Both the position numbers and the translations under genes were made by a program. This document shows, one piece after another, positions 1-9,255 of a DNA stretch of 43,235 bases. Source of the DNA: Balneolaceae bacterium. GTDB lineage: Bacteria; Bacteroidota; Rhodothermia; Balneolales; Balneolaceae. Positions within the stretch are counted from its first letter, which is position 1. Each line of letters begins with the position of its first letter. The stretch spans positions 1 through 43,235 of the forward strand of contig SLPZ01000262.1 of NCBI GenBank assembly GCA_007131725.1, written 5' to 3'. The notes beneath the pieces are model-generated. The model worked only from the letters and a program-made list of their open reading frames with translations. It had not been told where the DNA came from and did no database searches.

Positions 1-2
1 AA

Positions 3-506
3 GTATCTACACGGATCTGGGTTGGCATGCACCAGAATGTTTATGAAGACCTGGATGATGATGAAAAAGTTCAGCACGTTTCCGAGATCATTCGCCGCAT
101 CCATGAGCGTGCCCGGGAATCTGGCAGTAAAGTATCTCTCTACACCCACCAGGGCTGGCTTGGAATTCCAGAAAACCAGGTTCGCGTGATTGAGGCATCC
201 GGCCTTGAAGATCTTGGCATTGCATTCAATTTTCATCACAGCCACGATCAAATTGACCGGTTTGAGGAAGCCCTTGATATCATGATGCCCTGGCTCGAAA
301 CTGTGAACCTCAATGGAATGGAGAAAGACGGCGCCCACATCCTTGATATCGGAAAAGGTGATTATGAAAAGGAGATGATACAAACACTGATCGAATCCGG
401 GTTTTCCGGAAATATCGGAATCATAGGCCACACCTACGATGAAGATGTCCGTGAAGTCCTGGAACGAAACCTTGAGGGATTGCGGGGTATTCTTCGGGAG
501 ATTTGA
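3..506 (+). CDS. Sugar phosphate isomerase/epimerase-like TIM-barrel protein (5'-truncated)
   Basis: The frame is open to the left edge of the window, so only the last 167 or so codons are present and the true start lies outside. The visible part alternates helices and strands with stretches such as SLYTHQGWLG, GIAFNFHHSHD and TVNLNGM, which look like the C-terminal strands of the xylose-isomerase-like TIM barrel (AP endonuclease 2 superfamily). His residues in FHHSH and acidic residues could be metal ligands, as in that family. Members isomerise or epimerise sugars or related polyols, but the substrate cannot be read from this fragment. No neighbour upstream is visible. Downstream comes a repeat cluster, so it is probably the last gene of its unit. 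Confidence 0.6.
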   Translation, partial: VSTRIWVGMHQNVYEDLDDDEKVQHVSEIIRRIHERARESGSKVSLYTHQGWLGIPENQVRVIEASGLEDLGIAFNFHHSHDQIDRFEEALDIMMPWLETVNLNGMEKDGAHILDIGKGDYEKEMIQTLIESGFSGNIGIIGHTYDEDVREVLERNLEGLRGILREI

Positions 507-550
507 TGGGTTTTGGAGAGTGTTTCAGTAATGCACCCCAAAACCTCACA

Positions 551-830
551 ACGTCATCCCGTACCTTAACAAACGTCATCCCGCACTTGATGCGGGATCT
601 CCTCCCTTTGAATAGAGCAGTACTGGTACCAACGTTTGGAGATGCCTGATCGGAGTCAGGTATGACGGCCGCACACTCACAACGTCATCCCGTGCCCCGA
701 CACGGGATCTCCACCTCTCGCAAAGGGCTGTCCTATATCAACGCCCGGAAATTTCACTCCGCTGTCGCTGCGTGCCTGTCTGCTGACAAGGCAGGTTCAA
801 AAAATGAACTGATCAAGTCAGGAATGACGA
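551..830. repeat. Cluster of REP-like palindromes
   Basis: Several copies of one hairpin repeat lie in this gene-free stretch. The pattern is CGTCATyCCG, a short loop, then CGGrATCTC. Clear direct copies are at 574-602 (stem 578-585 with 591-598) and 683-711 (stem 687-694 with 701-708). An inverted, diverged copy is at 638-667, a truncated one starts at 551, and a further inverted fragment ends near 829. The stem arms differ between copies but stay complementary. The stretch 507-929 holds no convincing gene. Confidence 0.7.
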
Positions 831-929
831 TTCAGGATTTCAATATTTATGTACTACGCAGTTGCACTTATCACTTGAATCCGGCAATAAATTGATTTTA
901 TTATTTGCTTCATCTACTAAAAAATCAAT

Positions 930-1980
930 ATGACGGAAAATCCGTCCACCCTAGCAATATTGCGCGAGGCGCTGGAAAATCAATCGAAAGAGCAGTTAAT
1001 TACCGTGGTATTCCAACGGGCCGAGCGAATCAGCGAGTTGATTGAGAAAGTGGAGTGTCTCTATAAAAAATGTGCCAGGCTTTCCGATCAGATTGAAGAG
1101 TTACAACGTATAGGGCACCGTCAGGCGGCTCCCTTCCGGCGCTATGCCAACAAGAAGGTCGCTAATCCTAAGAAGCCAGGCCGAAAAACGGGGCATCGTG
1201 GAAGCTGGCACCAGCTTCCTTCTCATATCGATGAAGAGATTGATGTGCTATTAGAGGATTTCCTGAGATGTAGAGAGCCGCTTAGCGATTTGAGTCCCAT
1301 TGAGCAAATTATTTAATAGATTCCCCCGGTCACCCCACGCCGCTATAAGTTGACCACCTATCGGGGGCAGTGCTCGCGATGTGGACAAGTCCACTCCACC
1401 CATCGGCTGAAAACCTCGCAAGCTCAAGGAGCGGCCAAAGTACAATTGGGTCCGTGGGCCAAAACCATTGCCCTGAAGCTTAATTATGGCTACGGGTTAA
1501 GCAAACGTAAAACCCAGGCAGTAATAGAACAGTTCTGTGGATTGTCGGCCAGCAATGCGGGATTGCACTATGCGAGCCCGGAACTCAATCAGGTGATCGG
1601 CACCGATTACAAGGGTGCCCTGATTAGTGATTGCCTACGACGATATAAATCCGGTGCAGCAAAAATGTTATGCCCATCATCTGAAAGTCATCGCTCAGAC
1701 CAAAGATCAACATTCAGAAGAACGCATCGCCAATCGGCTTCGAAAACAACGCGATCACCTGTTTACCTTTTTGTATAATTCGAAGGTAGTTGCCACTAAT
1801 AACCTAGCCGAGCAACAGCTGCGTCTGGCAGTGATTGCCCGCAAACTATCGTGCGGCAATAAAACCCGAGAAGGTACAGATACCTGGCATATTATGAGCA
1901 GCCTGATTGTGACCAATTCCCAAAACGGAATCAACAATATCGAATATTCCGGCAAAAACCCGATAATACGCCGTTATTAA
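930..1980 (+). pseudogene. Degenerate IS66-family transposase
   Basis: The pieces of an IS66 transposase lie in order. At 930-1316 is an N-terminal coiled-coil part ending in a basic segment with KKPGRKTGHRG. It is followed by two adjacent in-frame stop codons (1314-1319), after which the same frame continues as IPPVTPRRYKLTTYRGQC with a CxxC zinc-finger-like motif. The reading then shifts frame around 1640-1660 into CYAHHLK and the family C-terminal signature NNLAEQQLRLAVIARKLSCG. Most of the catalytic DDE core between the zinc finger and GTDYKGALISD is missing, and more appears lost near 1710-1740. The copy cannot make an active transposase. No terminal inverted repeats were identified, so the element borders are unknown. 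Confidence 0.8.
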
Positions 1981-2137
1981 AAGAGCGTTTTTAAACAATC
2001 TGCGGTAAAAAAAGAATGTTGGTGTGCCGGGATTTATATGCGCTGCCTGGTTGCATCCGATTTACCTATCATTCCGCCAGTACCGAAAGCATTTGGAGCT
2101 ATGACTTTGAGATTGATTCTGCCAGTGATCAGTTCAA

Positions 2138-3376
2138 TTACTCTGTTCGCCAGATCTCAATCCTTGTGGTTTCCGTTACAGGTAGTGATTCTTGTCCTTC
2201 GAAATCAGAATCAAAATCAGTAAGATCCATTGATCGTTCAAATTCAAGATAACTAAGTAAGCCAACGAGAGCATCACCTTCTTGCATGTCCGTAAATCTG
2301 AATGCCTCACGCTCTTCATCTACATGATCCTGATGAAATAGTACAAATGATGCAAACCAAAATGTGGCCGGGAAATCCAGGTCAACAACATCAAAGCCTT
2401 CACAGCTAATAGTGGCCCAGGGAGCTTCTTCACCGTTGGTGGGGGCTGTGATGAAAAGTTCCAGATCGGAAATAGTTGCAAATTCCTCAACATCCAGCTC
2501 AACGCGCATTATCGATTCGGTTAATTCAACATCACAGTCAACACCTGCTTCAGCCACTATATCAATGATGGAGTTTTCATAGAGTCGATGACTGAGAGTT
2601 GCTTGTCCTGTGTAGAGATTATTTTCTTCAAAAAATTCCAGTTCAATCTCTGCATGAACCGCTGTATTTATCGTAACGGGAAAGTCGATTTCGGGAGAAG
2701 TTGCATCGGCCTCCATCTTGGAATCGAAAAAGATGCTGATGGATCCTTCGAAAAGTCCGCATTCCGATTCAAATGCTCCTAAAATATTTTCATCTTCAAA
2801 TTCATTAAACATCTCGGTTATCAAAGCTATGAACCAATCTTCGCCGGGTAAAATAACACCCTCATGAGATTTTATTGACTCATTCGTTTCAGCATTTAAT
2901 AGATTCATTCTCAGGACTTCTTCAGATAAATCGACTTCAATTTCCAAAATAAGCTCCGTTTCCCTTTTAAGTCGGTACTGCTGGGTACAAAAGTTTGGGT
3001 TATCTGTAAACCAATCAGCATTTGGGATGATGCTGCCATCAGGACCAAAAAATAATCTCAGTACAAAGTCGCCCGTATCCGATTCATCGACCTCAAAAAA
3101 CTTATCTCCCTCAAAACTTTCAATAGATTGAGTTGATGCCATTTTTGATGAACTATTTTCTGGTATCATTCCAAGCTCCACAAAGTATTCATAGAGCATT
3201 TGAACTGCTTCTTCGGCAGTCAACTCAATAGCTGGGGTATCATCATCGTTATCGCCGTTTTCTATATCATTGTTACCATTAGACGCTACGGGATCATCAC
3301 TACAACCAATAATTAAAAAAGAGGATAATATGATTACGAATGTAGTAAGTAATACTCGGTTTATTAAATTGTTCAT
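2138..3376 (-). CDS. Secreted lipoprotein of unknown function
   Basis: A 412-residue protein that opens with a hydrophobic signal ending in the lipobox LIIGC (Cys25). A low-complexity Asn/Asp linker (SNGNNDIENGDNDDDT) then leads into a globular part with no family I recognise. The body is acidic and rich in predicted beta strands, as in many outer-membrane lipoproteins of the Bacteroidota. It is transcribed away from the protease gene upstream, with 305 bases between them, so it probably has its own promoter, but I see no good match. No terminator is visible past its stop. The gene adjoins the IS66 remnant. It is likely surface or periplasmic; any ligand or enzymatic role is unknown. Confidence 0.8.
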   Translation of the reverse strand: MNNLINRVLLTTFVIILSSFLIIGCSDDPVASNGNNDIENGDNDDDTPAIELTAEEAVQMLYEYFVELGMIPENSSSKMASTQSIESFEGDKFFEVDESDTGDFVLRLFFGPDGSIIPNADWFTDNPNFCTQQYRLKRETELILEIEVDLSEEVLRMNLLNAETNESIKSHEGVILPGEDWFIALITEMFNEFEDENILGAFESECGLFEGSISIFFDSKMEADATSPEIDFPVTINTAVHAEIELEFFEENNLYTGQATLSHRLYENSIIDIVAEAGVDCDVELTESIMRVELDVEEFATISDLELFITAPTNGEEAPWATISCEGFDVVDLDFPATFWFASFVLFHQDHVDEEREAFRFTDMQEGDALVGLLSYLEFERSMDLTDFDSDFEGQESLPVTETTRIEIWRTE

Positions 3377-3626
3377 AGTGTATTTTCCTGATTATAATTA
3401 ATTGATAAAATGAATGTTCATTGAGAAAAAGCAATCATATACTTTTACCACGAAAAAAATTAAAGATTTGGCTCAAATAATTTTTCCATTTCCCAAATTC
3501 CAATAATACTCTTTGAAAAACTTTTCTAAATAAAATTGAAAATTCTTGATATTCGATTGTAAGGTATTGGTTTTATATTATACCGAAATTATAATCCATG
3601 GCCTGATAACTAATATCAAAATTAAA
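3377..3626. other. AT-rich intergenic region
   Basis: A stretch of about 250 AT-rich bases between two minus-strand genes, continuing to the terminator at 3627. It should contain the promoter of the lipoprotein gene that starts at 3376, but no clear -33/-7 pair was found. No gene, RNA or repeat was recognised. Confidence 0.5.
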
Positions 3627-3656
3627 AAAACCCGCAAACGCTCGTCTGCGGGTTTT
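3627..3656 (-). terminator. Rho-independent terminator of the S8 protease gene
   Basis: AAAACCCGCA (3627-3636) pairs with TGCGGGTTTT (3647-3656) around a 10-base loop. Read on the minus strand, the stem is followed by a run of seven T. It lies 26 bases past the stop of the minus-strand protease gene, the expected place for its terminator. Confidence 0.88.
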
Positions 3657-3681
3657 AAATAATTATCGGTTAAAGTTCGAA

Positions 3682-5577
3682 TCAGATACTTTCAGATTCT
3701 GAAACTGAATTTCCGGCTTCATCTGTAACAGTAAGGCGTACAGAATCAGCACTGCCCCTGGTTCGCAGTTCGGTTTCACCGGAAGCACTGCTTCCGCTTA
3801 CATTTACTGTATGGCTGTCTACAACTGAGCTGCCGTCCAGCATTTCTACCAGAACGGTGTCGAGATCACCGTCTTCATCCGAAACAGCCCAGTTTACTGT
3901 AGCTCTGAACCATGGGCCACCAGTTCTTGTGCTTACATTGAAAGTGTCTATAGTTGGCTCATTGTCACCCACTTCATCGCTATCATCTCCATTGTCTCCT
4001 TCTTCTCCATCATCACCATCATCTTCATCGTCATTCTCTTCGCCATCAAGAGATCGGGTTTCAGACGTTGAATTACCGGCGTTATCGGTGACAGTAACTC
4101 GTACAGAATCAGCATTTTCTCTGGTTCTTAATTCGGATACTCCGGAAGCACTACCGCCGCTCACGTTTGAAGTTTGGCTGTCTACCGTGTTTGATCCATC
4201 CAGCAGTTCAACTTTTACTGAAGATAAATCTCCATCCTCATCTGAAACACTCCAGCTCACTTCGGCACGCAACCATGGCCCCGATGTGTAAGAATGAACT
4301 GAAATATTGTCGATAACCGGATCGTTGCTTTCACCTACATCACCATTGCCATTATCATCACCATCATCTCCAAACAGACTGTAAAGCAGATGATTGTTCT
4401 CTGTCCTTGAGTTGGTTACGATGTTCTTGGTGCTCGCTTCAGTAATCGCATCATAAACTTCTTGTGGCGATGCATTTGGATTATCCTGTAAATATAGTGC
4501 AGCAACACCGGCTACATGAGGAGCTGCCATGCTGGTACCGCTGATAGTGTTGGTGGCTGAATCGTTTGTGTACCATGCCGCCGTAATATTTGCACCCGGG
4601 GCAAAAAGATCCACGCAGTCTCCAAAATTCGACCAACTTGTCTTTCTATCGGAATCGGTTGTAGCGCCAATGGTATAGGCGTTGTCGGCTCCAGCCGGAG
4701 AGTAGTTACAAGCGTCTTGTTCACGGCCCAGAAAATCGCCATTTCCTGCGGCTACAATTACCGGAACACCGGAATTGTACAGGTTTGTAACAGCTTCATC
4801 CACTGCACTGCTGCTGCCTCCTCCAAGCGACAAATTGGCTACAGAAGGTGCGGATGCATTATCAGCAACCCAGTCCATTCCGGCAATCACACCACTAAAT
4901 GAACCGGAACCCTGGCAATCAAGAACTCTTACTGCTACCAAATCAACATTTTTGGCCACGCCGTAAACAGTACCTCCAACAGTTCCGGCTACGTGTGTTC
5001 CATGGCCATCACAATCATCACCATCCTGGCCATCATCAAAGGCATCAAAGAAAAAACTATCATCAATCCTGCCACTGAATTCATTGTGTGAATATCGGAT
5101 GCCCGTATCAATGATATACGCCGTTACACCGCTGCCATCATTCGTGTAGCTGTAAATACCATCCAGCGGCAGTTCACGCTGATCAATCCGGTCGAGGCCC
5201 CAGGTGGCATTAGTCTGTTCTTCAGCAGTTATTGTTACAACCATGTCCTGCTCAACTCTAACAACCCGGTGATCACGCATCAAACCTTTTTTGGCCGCTT
5301 CCGATATGCTCCCGGCAAATCCGGTTATCACGTGGTGATATTCAAAATCGGGTTCAACACCATATTCAGCAGCAACATCTGAAGGGTTTTCTTTAGGCTG
5401 AAGGGTTACAATAAACTGGCCTGGAATTGGGGTATGATCTGGCCGGGCTGCTTGTTCTTCCGCCTGAGCAACAGAAAGTTCATCAGATGAAGATGGGCTC
5501 ACCATCTGATCACTTTGGTCACAGGAGATAAAAAACAGGATCAATAAAGGCAGTAAATAAGATGTTCTTAATGTCAT
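3682..5577 (-). CDS. Subtilisin-family (S8, proteinase K-like) lipoprotein protease
   Basis: A 631-residue secreted serine protease. The signal peptide ends in a lipobox FISC (Cys19), so the protein is probably lipid-anchored. An inhibitor I9 propeptide spans about residues 50-115, followed by the catalytic domain at about 125-400. The triad is readable: Asp157 in IIDTG, His192 in DGHGTHVAG and Ser349 in SGTSMAAPH, with oxyanion Asn279 in AAGNG. The C terminus holds two copies of a roughly 90-residue beta module (about 420-515 and 540-631), each with GPW and SDEDGDL motifs, joined by a linker made almost only of Asp, Glu and Gly. The modules may bind calcium or substrate. It has its own promoter and terminator, so it is monocistronic. 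Confidence 0.93.
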   Translation of the reverse strand: MTLRTSYLLPLLILFFISCDQSDQMVSPSSSDELSVAQAEEQAARPDHTPIPGQFIVTLQPKENPSDVAAEYGVEPDFEYHHVITGFAGSISEAAKKGLMRDHRVVRVEQDMVVTITAEEQTNATWGLDRIDQRELPLDGIYSYTNDGSGVTAYIIDTGIRYSHNEFSGRIDDSFFFDAFDDGQDGDDCDGHGTHVAGTVGGTVYGVAKNVDLVAVRVLDCQGSGSFSGVIAGMDWVADNASAPSVANLSLGGGSSSAVDEAVTNLYNSGVPVIVAAGNGDFLGREQDACNYSPAGADNAYTIGATTDSDRKTSWSNFGDCVDLFAPGANITAAWYTNDSATNTISGTSMAAPHVAGVAALYLQDNPNASPQEVYDAITEASTKNIVTNSRTENNHLLYSLFGDDGDDNGNGDVGESNDPVIDNISVHSYTSGPWLRAEVSWSVSDEDGDLSSVKVELLDGSNTVDSQTSNVSGGSASGVSELRTRENADSVRVTVTDNAGNSTSETRSLDGEENDDEDDGDDGEEGDNGDDSDEVGDNEPTIDTFNVSTRTGGPWFRATVNWAVSDEDGDLDTVLVEMLDGSSVVDSHTVNVSGSSASGETELRTRGSADSVRLTVTDEAGNSVSESESI

Positions 5578-5640
5578 TTGTAAGGATATTTTGTTAAAGG
5601 TTTATATGAAATGTGAAATCTTTTTAATAAAAGATGCTGA

Positions 5641-5671
5641 CAAATATAGTTCATAATTCCACAGAGTCAAG
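5641..5671 (-). promoter_or_regulatory. Promoter of the S8 protease gene (-33/-7 type)
   Basis: On the minus strand CTTG, exactly 19 bases, then TATATTTG, a full match to the Bacteroidetes -7 consensus TAnnTTTG. It lies about 65 bases upstream of the protease start. Not tested experimentally. Confidence 0.6.
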
Positions 5672-5711
5672 AAAATCGTTCAAATTCTAATGTTTAGGTA
5701 AAAGATTATTG

Positions 5712-5742
5712 TTTGCTGTACTTCCGCAATCACATAAATTTT
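5712..5742 (+). promoter_or_regulatory. Promoter of thrS (-33/-7 type)
   Basis: TTTG (5712-5715), 19 bases, then TAAATTTT (5735-5742), close to the Bacteroidetes consensus TTTG-N19-TAnnTTTG. It would give a leader of about 70 bases before thrS. Confidence 0.5.
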
Positions 5743-5820
5743 TAATGGTAGCCGGGGATTTTGTATTTTGTGAATGATTCAACCTAATATTTAAAACCAA
5801 GATTTTACCCAAAAAACTGA

Positions 5821-7773
5821 ATGTCAGAAGATCAAATTACGCTCACCTTTCCTGACGGTGCCCAGAAACAGTTCCCCAAAAATATTACCGGCTTCGAAGT
5901 TGCAGAAAGCATTTCAAAAGGCCTTGCCCGAAATGCGCTGAGTATCACCCTTGACAAGGAAATTTTAGGCTTGCACGAACCGATTACCCGAAGCGGCAAA
6001 ATTTCAATAAACACGTGGGAAAGTGATGACGGCCAGTACACCTTCTGGCACTCCTCTGCCCACCTGCTGGCTGAGGCGGTGCAGGAGCTTTACCCGGATG
6101 TGAAATTCGGAATCGGCCCGCCCATCGAAAACGGATTTTATTACGACATCGACTTTGGAGATAAATCCTTCGGACAGGATGACCTTGAAAAAGTTGAAAA
6201 GAAAATGTCTGAATTGGCCCGGCAAAAATCGGAGTTTAAAAAGCGGGAGGTCTCTAAACAGGAAGCTCTTGATCACTACAGCAAACTGGATAACGAATAC
6301 AAAATCGACCTGATTGAAGATCTGGAAGACAATTCCATTACTTTCTACAAGCAGGGCAATTTTACGGATCTCTGCCGCGGCCCCCATTTGCCGGATACAT
6401 CTCCCATCAAAGCCGTTAAACTGACCAAGCTGGCGGGTGCATACTGGCGGGGCGATGTAAAAAGCAAACAGCTTACACGCATTTACGGCATCTCGTTTCC
6501 AAAGCAAAAAATGCTGAACGAGTACCTCGAGCAGGTTGAAGAGGCTAAAAAACGCGATCATAAAAAACTTGGCAAAGAGCTGGGCATCTATATGATGGAC
6601 CAGATGGTGGGCCCCGGCCTGCCTCTCTGGCTGCCAAACGGTACGGTTCTGAGGCGGACTCTTGAGTATTTTCTGCGTGAGGAACAGAAGCGCCGCGGGT
6701 ACCAGGAAGTCATCACTCCACACATTGCCAACCTGAAGCTCTACAAAACATCGGGGCACTATCCATATTATAAAGATTCACAGTTCAACCCGATGGAAGT
6801 GGATGAAGAGGGGTACCTGCTGAAACCGATGAACTGCCCCCATCACCACAGAATTTATTCAAACGAGCTGAGAAGTTACCGCGACCTGCCGGTTCGCCTG
6901 GCCGAATTCGGCACGGTGTACCGCTATGAGCAGTCTGGCGAACTGAACGGGATGTCGCGCGTTCGTGGGTTTACCCAGGATGATGCGCACATCTACTGCA
7001 CCAACGACCAGTTGAAAGGTGAAATCAAGCATGTGATAGAATTGACACAATTTGTGTTTCACACGTTTGGCATGCCGGTGGATATTCACCTCTCCTTCCG
7101 CGACGATAAAGACGAAAAATATGGCGGAAAGGATGAAAACTGGGAGCGTTCACAGCGCGAGCTCAACGAAGTGGCAGATGAAATGGGCCTCGATTACAAA
7201 ATTGTGGAGGGCGAAGCCAGTTTCTACGGCCCCAAAATAGATTTCATCATCCGTGATGCAATCGGGCGGCAGTGGCAGCTTGGCACGGTTCAGGTAGATT
7301 ATGTAATGCCTGAACGGTTTGATTTGACCTATGTCGGCTCAGACAACAACCGCCATCGCCCGGTAATTATTCATCGCGCACCGTTCGGATCAATGGAGCG
7401 GTTTGTAAGTATCCTGATTGAACATTTTGCGGGTGATTTTCCGCTGTGGCTCGCACCGGCACAAGTGAAAGTTCTCCCCATTTCGGATGATTACATCGGT
7501 TACGCCCGGTATTGTGCCGAAAAATTGAAGAAACTGGATGTACGCGTTGAAGTGGACTCCCGCAGTGAGATGATCGGAGGAAAAATCCGTGATGCTGAAA
7601 ACAGCAAAATTCCGTATATGGTCATCGTAGGGGAAAAAGAAGAATCTGATGGCACGGTTTCCCTGAGAAGGCATAAAATGGGAGACATCGGAACGTTTTC
7701 GCTGGATGATTTCTTGAACAGGGTAAAGGAAGAAATTGACAACAGAAGCTTGCCGCCGTCTCATAATGATTGA
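5821..7773 (+). CDS. thrS: Threonyl-tRNA synthetase
   Basis: A 650-residue class II aminoacyl-tRNA synthetase that charges tRNA-Thr in the cytosol. The domain order is complete: N-terminal TGS domain (about 1-65), editing/SAD domain with HSSAHLLAEA and the zinc-like CRGPHL motif (about 70-240), catalytic core with MNCPHH and RVRGFTQDDAHIYC, and a C-terminal anticodon-binding domain after PLWLAPAQVKVLP. Cys in MNCP and His residues in the core match the catalytic zinc ligands of the family. The length is close to the usual 640 residues. The ATG at 5821 gives an intact TGS domain. A 292-base gap with its own promoter separates it from infC. Confidence 0.98.
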   Translation: MSEDQITLTFPDGAQKQFPKNITGFEVAESISKGLARNALSITLDKEILGLHEPITRSGKISINTWESDDGQYTFWHSSAHLLAEAVQELYPDVKFGIGPPIENGFYYDIDFGDKSFGQDDLEKVEKKMSELARQKSEFKKREVSKQEALDHYSKLDNEYKIDLIEDLEDNSITFYKQGNFTDLCRGPHLPDTSPIKAVKLTKLAGAYWRGDVKSKQLTRIYGISFPKQKMLNEYLEQVEEAKKRDHKKLGKELGIYMMDQMVGPGLPLWLPNGTVLRRTLEYFLREEQKRRGYQEVITPHIANLKLYKTSGHYPYYKDSQFNPMEVDEEGYLLKPMNCPHHHRIYSNELRSYRDLPVRLAEFGTVYRYEQSGELNGMSRVRGFTQDDAHIYCTNDQLKGEIKHVIELTQFVFHTFGMPVDIHLSFRDDKDEKYGGKDENWERSQRELNEVADEMGLDYKIVEGEASFYGPKIDFIIRDAIGRQWQLGTVQVDYVMPERFDLTYVGSDNNRHRPVIIHRAPFGSMERFVSILIEHFAGDFPLWLAPAQVKVLPISDDYIGYARYCAEKLKKLDVRVEVDSRSEMIGGKIRDAENSKIPYMVIVGEKEESDGTVSLRRHKMGDIGTFSLDDFLNRVKEEIDNRSLPPSHND

Positions 7774-7842
7774 TTGAGTGGTGAAAAGAGACTATTTATT
7801 TTCTCAAATGATTAGCTCTTTAGGAGGAATTGGCAAAAAGCA

Positions 7843-7883
7843 GTTGACAGTTGACAAGTTTTTTCAATTGACTATTGTCAACT
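7843..7883. repeat. Inverted repeat with GTTGACA tandem
   Basis: The tandem GTTGACAGTTGACAA (7843-7857) is followed by TTGTCAACT (7875-7883), which pairs with AGTTGACAA (7849-7857) around a 17-base loop containing six T. It lies between thrS and infC. It may be an intergenic repeat or a weak thrS terminator. Confidence 0.5.
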
Positions 7884-7971
7884 ATATATCGACAACTTGA
7901 TAGTTTTAACAGCGCTTTAAGCGTTTAAAAATCAAAAAAACTTTAAAAAAACAGATAATTTTCCGCAGGCA

Positions 7972-8002
7972 TTTGAATTTTAAATGATTGTTGCCATATT
8001 TA
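7972..8002 (+). promoter_or_regulatory. Possible infC operon promoter
   Basis: TTTG (7972-7975), 19 bases, then CATATTTA (7995-8002), a two-mismatch fit to TAnnTTTG. It would start transcription some 40 bases before the proposed AUC start of infC. Confidence 0.35.
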
Positions 8003-8047
8003 ACGCCTGTGCAAAATACAACCATTAATAAAACAGTGAGGTAACTT

Positions 8048-8590
8048 ATCGCAAGACGACAGACTATGAGAAGACAAAGAAATGATGATCGGCCAAAGGT
8101 TAATGATGAAATCAGATCATCAAAAGTCAGGTTAATCAGGCCTGATGATGAGCACGAAATTGTATCGATTGAAAGAGCACTTGAAATTGCTGATCGATAT
8201 CAATTGGATCTTGTTGAAATTGCACCCAATGCAAAGCCGCCGGTGTGCAAGGTTATTGATTTTGGCAAGTTCATGTATGAGAAGAAAAAGAAAGAGAAAG
8301 AAGCTAAGAAAAAGCAGCACACTATCCAGGTTAAAGAACTTCGCTTCCGGCCCACCACCGACGACCACGACCTGGAATTTAAAACCCGGCATGCACGCGA
8401 ATTTCTCGAAGGCGGCGACAAAGTAAAAGCTACGGTGCAATTCAGGGGGCGGGACATGCTCTACACCGAACAGGGAGAGGTGCTTCTCAATAACCTCGCT
8501 GAAGAACTTAAAGATGTAAGCAAAGTAGAATCGAAGCCCACGATGGAAGGCCGCCGAATGATTATGATTTTGGCTCCGGCAAAAGGGTAA
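8048..8590 (+). CDS. infC: Translation initiation factor IF-3, probable AUC start
   Basis: IF-3 binds the 30S subunit, prevents premature 50S joining and checks the start codon. Both domains are present: the N-domain with [21 protein letters not shown], a Lys/Glu-rich linker, and the C-domain with KELRFRP, FRGRDM and RRMIMILAP. An ATG exists at 8066 but has no Shine-Dalgarno sequence in front. Six codons upstream, ATC at 8048 follows GAGG (8038-8041) with a six-base spacer and adds the residues IARRQT (initiator Met in vivo). Rare start codons are the classic basis of IF-3 autoregulation, so I choose ATC, giving 180 residues; from ATG it would be 174. It leads the infC-rpmI-rplT operon. Confidence 0.9.
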   Translation: MARRQTMRRQRNDDRPKVNDEIRSSKVRLIRPDDEHEIVSIERALEIADRYQLDLVEIAPNAKPPVCKVIDFGKFMYEKKKKEKEAKKKQHTIQVKELRFRPTTDDHDLEFKTRHAREFLEGGDKVKATVQFRGRDMLYTEQGEVLLNNLAEELKDVSKVESKPTMEGRRMIMILAPAKG

Positions 8591-8660
8591 AGTTTACTTT
8601 CAACAGAGTGTAAAGCTTCTTATATTTCGGGTCTTTAAAATTTCAGAAAATGGAATCATT

Positions 8661-8858
8661 ATGCCTAAAATGAAATCGAACAGTGGTGCGAAGAAACGCT
8701 TTAAGAAGACCGGTTCCGGTAAAATAAAGCGCAAAAAAGCCTTCAAAAGCCACATTCTTACAAAGAAATCCAGCAAAAGGAAGAGAAATCTTCGTCAGTC
8801 TACACTGGTAGATAAAACCGACGAAAAAGCTGTAAAACGGCTTATTCCCTATAGCTGA
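8661..8858 (+). CDS. rpmI: 50S ribosomal protein L35
   Basis: A 65-residue, strongly basic protein beginning [20 protein letters not shown], the L35 signature, and ending in RLIPYS. It is a structural component of the large ribosomal subunit. It sits between infC (70 bases upstream) and rplT (34 bases downstream), the conserved infC-rpmI-rplT order, and ends transcription with them at the terminator after rplT. Confidence 0.97.
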   Translation: MPKMKSNSGAKKRFKKTGSGKIKRKKAFKSHILTKKSSKRKRNLRQSTLVDKTDEKAVKRLIPYS

Positions 8859-8892
8859 CAAAAAAATTATTAACCCTTAAACGTTAAAAAAA

Positions 8893-9240
8893 ATGCCACG
8901 ATCACGAAATCTGGTGGCTTCCCGTCGCCGTCGCCGAAAAATTCTGAAACAGGCGAAAGGCTACTGGGGCAGACGCAAAAACGTTTACACCGTTGCCAAA
9001 AATGCGGTTGAGAAAGCTCAGCTATATCAATACCGCGACCGGAAAGTCCGAAAAAGACTTTTCCGAAGGCTATGGATTACCCGGATTAACGCTGCTGCCC
9101 GCCTGAACGGAACCACCTATGCCAAACTCATACACGGCATGAAAGAAAACGACATTGACATTAACAGGAAAATGCTGGCGGACATTGCAGTTCACGACCC
9201 GGAAACATTCTCCGAAATTGTTAAAGAGTCTGTAAAATAA
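8893..9240 (+). CDS. rplT: 50S ribosomal protein L20
   Basis: A 115-residue basic protein with the L20 opening [20 protein letters not shown] and the core motifs GYWGRRKN and [11 protein letters not shown]20 binds 23S rRNA early in 50S assembly, and in some bacteria it also represses its own operon. The length is typical. It is the last gene before a strong terminator at 9256-9295. Confidence 0.98.
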   Translation: MPRSRNLVASRRRRRKILKQAKGYWGRRKNVYTVAKNAVEKAQLYQYRDRKVRKRLFRRLWITRINAAARLNGTTYAKLIHGMKENDIDINRKMLADIAVHDPETFSEIVKESVK

Positions 9241-9255
9241 TCTCATTACATTATC

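Noticed and set aside
662-895. Open frame of 77 codons after the isomerase fragment
   Set aside because: It runs through the REP-like palindromes and has no recognisable protein character; repeat DNA explains it.
3857-4291. Antisense open frame opposite the protease C terminus
   Set aside because: Its Ser/Pro-rich translation is the mirror of the acidic linker and modules of the protease.
5743-5820. T-box or other amino-acid-sensing leader before thrS
   Set aside because: The leader is only about 70 bases, with no T-box sequence or terminator/antiterminator pair.
6004-6759. Long antisense open frame opposite thrS
   Set aside because: It is fully inside a certain gene on the other strand, and its translation has no domain.
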